Positions 6,783 to 11,242 of a stretch of DNA of 11,242 bases are shown here, piece after piece (the stretch's first letter is position 1; every line of letters begins with the position of its first letter). The notes beneath the pieces are model-generated. The model had not been told where the DNA came from. It ran no database searches and worked only from the letters and a program-made list of their open reading frames with translations. Source of the stretch: Zoogloea sp035335645 (GTDB taxonomy: Bacteria > Pseudomonadota > Gammaproteobacteria > Burkholderiales > Rhodocyclaceae); assembly GCA_035335645.1 (NCBI GenBank), contig DAOQMM010000118.1, forward strand, positions 1 to 11,242, in the 5' to 3' direction. Made by a program: the position numbers and the translations under genes.

Positions 6783-6833
6783 ATGCCAGTCTGGCCCGCG
6801 GGCGTCGGCCCGTGTCGCAGGAGCCGTCCATGA
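6783..6833 (+). CDS. Possible 16-codon leader ORF coupled to the radical SAM gene
   Basis: ATG at 6783 opens a 16-residue reading frame (MPVWPAGVGPCRRSRP) that stops at TGA 6831-6833. It has a strong Shine-Dalgarno, GGAGAAG at 6772-6778, 7 bases from GGAG to the ATG. Its stop overlaps the radical SAM start as ATGA at 6830-6833, the arrangement used for translational coupling. The radical SAM gene has its own CAGGAG at 6818-6823, inside this frame. Either it is a translated leader peptide or a chance ORF. The 178 bp before it (6605-6782) are the divergent promoter region; TATCAT at 6750-6755 is a possible -10 without a clear -35. Confidence 0.4.
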   Translation: MPVWPAGVGPCRRSRP

Positions 6834-8764
6834 CGGCGCCGCCCGTCGCCGCATCGGCCCGGCGCGTGTTGTCCCTCATCCCGCCGATGACCCAGCTCAA
6901 CACGCCCTACCCCTCCACGGCCTACCTCACCGGCTTCCTGCGCAGCCGCGGCGTGGACGCGGTGCAGGACGACCTGGCCCTCAAGCTGGTGCTGGAGCTG
7001 TTCTCGCCAGACGGGCTGGAGGCGATCCGGGCCCGCGCCGAGGCCTTGCCGGCGCGGCGGCAGTCGCCCGCGGTGCAGGGCTTCCTGGCGCAGTTCGCGC
7101 GCTACCGTGCCACCGTCGGCCCGGCGGTGGCCTATCTGCAGGGACGCGATCCGACTGTTGCCCATCGCATTGCCAGCCGCCAGTTCCTGCCGGAGGGCGG
7201 GCGTTTTGCGGCCCTGGACCAGTACGTGGACCCGGACGGCGGCGATCCGCTGGCCTGGGCGTTCGGTGCCCTGGGCACGGCGGACAAGGCACGCCATCTG
7301 GCGACCTTGTACCTCAACGATCTGGCGGATGTGCTGCGCGATGCGGTGGACCCGCGCTTCGAGTTCGTCCGCTACGCCGAATCCCTGGCCCGCAGCCAGC
7401 CCGGCTTCGAGCCCCTGGCGCGGGCCCTTGCGGCGCCGCCGACGCTGGTGGACGAGGTGCTGGAAAGCCTCGCCGCGGAGGCCCTGACCCGTCATGCGCC
7501 CCAGGTGGTGCTGCTGTCCGTGCCCTTTCCGGGCTCGGTCTACGGCGCCTTCCGCATCGCCCAGGCGATCAAGGCCCGCGCCCCGCAGGTGGTGACGGTG
7601 CTGGGCGGCGGCTTTGCCAACACCGAACTGCGCGAGCTGTCCGAACCGCGGGTCTTCGACTTCTTCGACTATGTGACGCTGGACGACGGCGAGCGACCCC
7701 TCCTCGCCCTGCTGGAACACCTGGACGGCCGTCGCGGGCCGTCGCGCCTGGTCCGCACCTACCGCCGCGACGAGGCCGGCATGGTGCGTTACGAGCACTG
7801 GGTGGAGCCGGACGTGCCCTTTGCCGAGGTGGGCACCCCCACCTGGGACGGCCTGCCCCTGGACCGCTACCTGTCGGTGCTGGACATGCTCAACCCGATG
7901 CACCGCCTGTGGTCCGACGGGCGCTGGAACAAGCTCACCGTGGCCCACGGCTGTTACTGGAAGAAGTGCAGCTTCTGTGACGTGAGCCTGGACTACATCG
8001 GGCGCTACGACGGCGCCGCGGCCGCGCTGCTGGCCGACCGCATCGACGCCATCGTCACCGAGACCGGTGAGAGCGGCTTCCATTTCGTGGACGAGGCGGC
8101 GCCGCCCAAGGCCTTGCGGGCCCTGGCCGACGAGCTGCTGCAGCGCGGTCGGGCGATCTCCTGGTGGGGCAACATCCGCTTCGAGAAGTCCTTCACCCCG
8201 GAACTGTGCGAACGCCTTGCCGAGAGCGGCTGCATCGCCGTGTCCGGCGGCCTGGAGGTGGCCTCGGACCGCCTCCTCAAGCTGATGAAGAAGGGTGTGT
8301 CGGTGGATCAGGTGGCGCGGGTGACGCGGGCCTTCAGCGACGCGGGCATCCTGGTGCACGCCTACCTGATGTACGGCTTCCCCACCCAGACCGTGCAGGA
8401 CACGGTGGATGCGCTGGAATACGTGCGCCAGCTCTTCGACGCGGGCTGCATCCAGTCCGGCTTCTTCCACCGCTTTGCGTGCACGGTGCATTCGCCGGTG
8501 GGGCTCAATCCGGCCGAATACGGCGTCACCCTCAAGGCGCTGCCGCCGGTCAGCTTCGCCAGGAACGACGTGGAATTCGTCGACCCGAGCGGCGTGGATC
8601 ACGACGCCCTCGGGCGGGCCCTCAACAAGGCGCTGTACAACTACATGCACGGGATCGGTCTGGATGAGGACGTGCGCGCCTGGTTCGAGGGCCGCGTGCC
8701 GCGAACGAGGGTGCCACGGCGCTTCGTGGAGCGCGCCCTGGGCGTGGCGCCGGCGCGGGCCTGA
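6830..8764 (+). CDS. Cobalamin-binding-type radical SAM protein of unknown substrate
   Basis: A 644-residue protein. The start at 6830 follows CAGGAG (6818-6823) with 6 bases between; the open frame upstream runs antisense through the CBS gene and is not coding. The N-terminus (LIPPMTQLNTPYPSTAYLTGFLRSRG, residues 16-41) and the segment 225-300 (VVLLSVPFPGSVYGAF, VVTVLGGGFANTELREL, DYVTLDDGE) form a Rossmann-like B12-binding domain, split by about 170 mostly helical residues. No DxHxxG motif is seen, as is usual in B12 radical SAM proteins that bind cobalamin without a lower His ligand. The radical SAM core follows from about 365: HGCYWKKCSFCD gives Cys375, Cys380 and Cys383, a CX4CX2C spacing instead of the common CX3CX2C. 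Then come SWWGNIRFEK, GGLEVASDRLLKLMKKG and LMYGFPTQT, standard barrel strands. The family includes methylases and ring-forming enzymes. No substrate-defining gene is adjacent. Convergent with the sensor gene, 6 bp apart. Confidence 0.85.
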   Translation: MTAPPVAASARRVLSLIPPMTQLNTPYPSTAYLTGFLRSRGVDAVQDDLALKLVLELFSPDGLEAIRARAEALPARRQSPAVQGFLAQFARYRATVGPAVAYLQGRDPTVAHRIASRQFLPEGGRFAALDQYVDPDGGDPLAWAFGALGTADKARHLATLYLNDLADVLRDAVDPRFEFVRYAESLARSQPGFEPLARALAAPPTLVDEVLESLAAEALTRHAPQVVLLSVPFPGSVYGAFRIAQAIKARAPQVVTVLGGGFANTELRELSEPRVFDFFDYVTLDDGERPLLALLEHLDGRRGPSRLVRTYRRDEAGMVRYEHWVEPDVPFAEVGTPTWDGLPLDRYLSVLDMLNPMHRLWSDGRWNKLTVAHGCYWKKCSFCDVSLDYIGRYDGAAAALLADRIDAIVTETGESGFHFVDEAAPPKALRALADELLQRGRAISWWGNIRFEKSFTPELCERLAESGCIAVSGGLEVASDRLLKLMKKGVSVDQVARVTRAFSDAGILVHAYLMYGFPTQTVQDTVDALEYVRQLFDAGCIQSGFFHRFACTVHSPVGLNPAEYGVTLKALPPVSFARNDVEFVDPSGVDHDALGRALNKALYNYMHGIGLDEDVRAWFEGRVPRTRVPRRFVERALGVAPARA

Positions 8765-8770
8765 GGGGCA

Positions 8771-11242
8771 TCAGCGGGCGAGCAGCCAGGCGTCGAATTC
8801 CGCGGCGGGAAGCGGCTCGCTGAACAGGAAGCCCTGAAGCAGCGGGCAGCCGCGGCGCGTCAGGAAATCCACCTGGGACGGGCTCTCCACCCCTTCGGCG
8901 ACCACTTCCATGCCCAGATCCTGGGCGAGGGACAGGGTGGCCGAGGCGATGGCGGCGTCTTCCAGGTCGGCGGGCAGGGCTTCCACGAAGCTGCGGTCCA
9001 GCTTGAGGCGGCGGATGGGCAGGCGCTTGAGGTGGCTGAGGCTGGAATAGCCCGTGCCGAAGTCGTCCAGGGCCAGGTTCACGCCCAGGGCGCGCAGGGC
9101 GTGCATGCGCTCCAGCACCTCTGGCGTGAGCTGCATCAGGGCGCTCTCGGTGAGCTCCAGTTCCAGGTGGGCCGGGTCAATGCCGGTGTCTTCGAGGATG
9201 CGCTTCACCGTGCCGTAAAAATGGGCCTGGCGGAACTGCAGGGCGGAGATATTGACCGCCATGATCAGCGGCCGGCCGGCCGTGGCCCAGATCACCTGCT
9301 GGCGGCAGGCATGTTCCAGCACCCAGGCGCCGAGGGCATGGATGATGCCGCTGGCCTCGGCGACGCCGATGAACTGGGCCGGCGGCAGCAGGCCGAGCTC
9401 CGGGTGCTGCCAGCGCACCAGGGCCTCGCAGCCGGTCACCCTGCTGTCGCGGGTACGCAGCTGGGGCTGGTAGTGCAGGCGCAGTTCGTCCCGTTCGACG
9501 GCGCGGCGCAGGGCGGTTTCCAGCAGCAGCCGCTCCATCGCACGCACGTCCATGTCCGGCAGGAAGTAGTGGTAGGCGTTGCGTCCCTGGTCCTTGGCCC
9601 GGTACATGGCCAGATCGGCGTGCTTGAGGAGGGTGTCCACGTCGCTGCCGTCGTCCGGGTGCAGGGCGATGCCGATGCTCACCGACACGGTGAGTTCGTG
9701 GGCGCCCATGACCACCGGGTGTTCCAGCGCGGCAATCAGCTTGCGCGCCACCAGGGCGGCGTCTTCCCGGTGGGACAGGCGCGGCAGCAGGACGACGAAC
9801 TCATCGCCGCCGAGGCGGGCGAGGAAGTCGTTCTCCCGCAGGCAGCCGCTCAGGCGGCGGGCCACCGCGGAGAGGAGCTGGTCGCCCACCGGATGGCCCA
9901 GGGAGTCGTTGACCGCCTTGAAGTGGTCCAGGTCGAGGAACAGCACGGCGAGGATGTCACCGTGGCGGGCGGCGGCGCGCAGTTCGGAGTGGGCCCGCTC
10001 GTTCCACTGGGTGCGGTTGGGCAGGCCGGTGAGCACGTCGAAATGGGCCAGCCGGGCGATGCGGGCTTCGGCGGCGCGGGCGGATGTGACGTCCTGGGCG
10101 GTCCCGCGGATGCGCAGCGCGGGGCCGTGGCCCTCGCTCTCGAGGCGGAAGTGGAGGATCTCCATGGGGGTGCCGTCCCGGGCGAGGCGGCAGTCCAGGT
10201 CGATGCGGTGCGGCATCGCGTCCACCTGCTCGAGGGCGTGCAGGAAGCGCGGGCGGTCGTCCGGATGCAGGCGCTCGATGAGCTGGCGGGTGCGTATCGG
10301 CGTGCTCCCGTCAAGGGTGAGCATGGCCATCAGTTCGTCGGAGCAGCGCAGTTCGTCGCTGCCCGGCAGGGTTTCCCAGCTGCCCAGACGGGCGATGCGC
10401 TGGGCCTGGGCGAGTTCCTGCTGCTGGCGGCGCAGGGTGTCGGTGGCGGCAGCAAGCTGGCGGGTGCGCTCGTCCACCAGGCTCTCCACCCGGCGGGTGC
10501 GGCCGCTGGTGAGGAGCAGGAAGGCGCCGAGGATGCCGGTGCTGAGCAGGCCCAGGGCCAGCATCAGCCACAGACCCCAGTTGCCCACGGTGTTCATGTA
10601 GGCGGAGGTGGCGCCGACGCGCAGCAGCCAGGTCCGCCCCGCAAAGGTGAGGGGGGTTTCCCAGTTCAGGCGCTTGCCGGCCCAGCCCGCCTGCTCGCAC
10701 CCCGCCGGGCCGTAGAGGCGCTCGCTGGCGCCGGTCCGGGGTTCGCTCAGGCAGACGTCGAGCTCCCCGGTCCGGCGGTGCCCGAGGATGGCCTGCATGG
10801 CGTCGTCCATGCGGAACACCGCCGACACCAGGCCGGTCATGTGCGGCGGCGAGCCGGCCAGCACCGCCTGATACACGACGATGCCGCGCTGCTCGCCGGT
10901 TTCCTGGACGAGGCGGATGGATTCGCTGGCGATGGGCAGGCCGGACTTGCGGCTGCGCTGCACGGCGCTGGCGGTCCTGTCCAGCACGAGGGGATCGAGC
11001 CCGAGCACGCTGCGATTTTCGGCGAGGGGCTCGACGAACAGGATGGGCAGGTATTCGGCCTTGCGCGCGGCCGGAAAGGTCTGCCCGGCAACGTTGCGGC
11101 CAAGGATGCGGAAATCCGGCCGCCCGGCCGCCCGCACGCGGGCTTCGAAGGCGTCCCGCTGCGCGTCGGTGACGAGGGGACTCCAGCCGAAGTTCTGGGT
11201 GCCCGGATTGCGGGCCATCATCGGCGTGACGAAATCGCGCCA
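8771..11242 (-). CDS. CHASE-TM-PAS-GGDEF-EAL cyclic-di-GMP sensor protein (N-terminus beyond window)
   Basis: The frame is open to the right edge, so the true start is outside; 823 residues are visible (numbers below count from the Met at 11221). Order: periplasmic CHASE-type sensor (about 1-200, with EYLPILFVEPLAENRSVLGLD), membrane helix (about 215-237), coiled coil (about 240-275), PAS domain (about 275-380), GGDEF (about 385-550) and EAL (about 565-810). GGDEF is intact, and an RxxD inhibitory I-site (R462-D465) lies exactly five residues before it. EAL is also intact: EAL (599-601), NIS, ELTES, DDFGTGYSS, KLDRSF, EGVES and QGFLFSEPLP. By family knowledge it can in principle both make (diguanylate cyclase) and break down cyclic-di-GMP; which dominates cannot be read. 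It sits in the inner membrane and responds to an external ligand. No neighbour shares its strand nearby. The first membrane helix expected before CHASE should lie just off the edge. Confidence 0.93.
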   Translation of the reverse strand, partial: WRDFVTPMMARNPGTQNFGWSPLVTDAQRDAFEARVRAAGRPDFRILGRNVAGQTFPAARKAEYLPILFVEPLAENRSVLGLDPLVLDRTASAVQRSRKSGLPIASESIRLVQETGEQRGIVVYQAVLAGSPPHMTGLVSAVFRMDDAMQAILGHRRTGELDVCLSEPRTGASERLYGPAGCEQAGWAGKRLNWETPLTFAGRTWLLRVGATSAYMNTVGNWGLWLMLALGLLSTGILGAFLLLTSGRTRRVESLVDERTRQLAAATDTLRRQQQELAQAQRIARLGSWETLPGSDELRCSDELMAMLTLDGSTPIRTRQLIERLHPDDRPRFLHALEQVDAMPHRIDLDCRLARDGTPMEILHFRLESEGHGPALRIRGTAQDVTSARAAEARIARLAHFDVLTGLPNRTQWNERAHSELRAAARHGDILAVLFLDLDHFKAVNDSLGHPVGDQLLSAVARRLSGCLRENDFLARLGGDEFVVLLPRLSHREDAALVARKLIAALEHPVVMGAHELTVSVSIGIALHPDDGSDVDTLLKHADLAMYRAKDQGRNAYHYFLPDMDVRAMERLLLETALRRAVERDELRLHYQPQLRTRDSRVTGCEALVRWQHPELGLLPPAQFIGVAEASGIIHALGAWVLEHACRQQVIWATAGRPLIMAVNISALQFRQAHFYGTVKRILEDTGIDPAHLELELTESALMQLTPEVLERMHALRALGVNLALDDFGTGYSSLSHLKRLPIRRLKLDRSFVEALPADLEDAAIASATLSLAQDLGMEVVAEGVESPSQVDFLTRRGCPLLQGFLFSEPLPAAEFDAWLLAR

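Noticed and set aside
6206..6829. Extension of the radical SAM frame 208 codons upstream to an ATG at 6206
   Set aside because: This part is antisense to the CBS gene, shows no domain, and the ATG at 6830 has a good ribosome-binding site followed by the conserved N-terminus.
6752..8650. 632-codon minus-strand frame opposite the radical SAM gene
   Set aside because: The translation is His/Val/Gln/Gly-rich shadow of GC-rich codons; the + strand has clear radical SAM motifs over the same DNA.

Overview
The window is very GC-rich, densely coding DNA that looks like the chromosome of a Gram-negative proteobacterium. A denitrifying betaproteobacterium (for example a member of the Rhodocyclales) is my best guess. 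That guess rests on the norD gene, the Sec-type signal peptides, the cyclic-di-GMP proteins and the base composition; no rRNA or other phylogenetic marker is present. I see no insertion sequence, tRNA, rRNA, CRISPR array or prophage gene.

Layout. (1) Positions 1-1209 hold the 3' part of norD, the activation protein of respiratory nitric oxide reductase, cut by the left edge. (2) Positions 1342-3373 hold two exported proteins on the + strand, 16 bp apart: a PQQ-like beta-propeller and a small beta-rich periplasmic protein. (3) Positions 3374-3571 are a convergent gap packed with three hairpins. (4) Positions 3572-4369 (-) encode a stand-alone EAL protein whose metal-binding Asp-Asp pair is lost, so it is probably not a working phosphodiesterase. 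(5) Positions 4501-6106 hold a LysR-type regulator (-) divergent from an isochorismatase-like cysteine hydrolase (+), with nested TGCA palindromes between them. (6) Positions 6167-6604 (-) encode a two-CBS-domain protein. (7) Positions 6783-8764 (+) hold a possible 16-codon leader ORF overlapping (ATGA) the start of a large radical SAM protein of the cobalamin-binding type, with an unusual CX4CX2C cluster motif. (8) Positions 8771-11242 (-) encode a large CHASE-TM-PAS-GGDEF-EAL membrane sensor, cut by the right edge, with all catalytic motifs intact.

How they fit together. The norD fragment implies a nor cluster just to the left. The propeller and small protein look like one exported two-gene unit. 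The LysR protein probably controls the hydrolase beside it. Two cyclic-di-GMP proteins lie 4.4 kb apart, one apparently catalytic and one apparently degenerate. Nothing in the window proves that these units act together, and most of it is ordinary chromosomal gene content. The least explained items are the radical SAM protein with its possible leader ORF, the degenerate EAL protein, and the propeller/small-protein pair.
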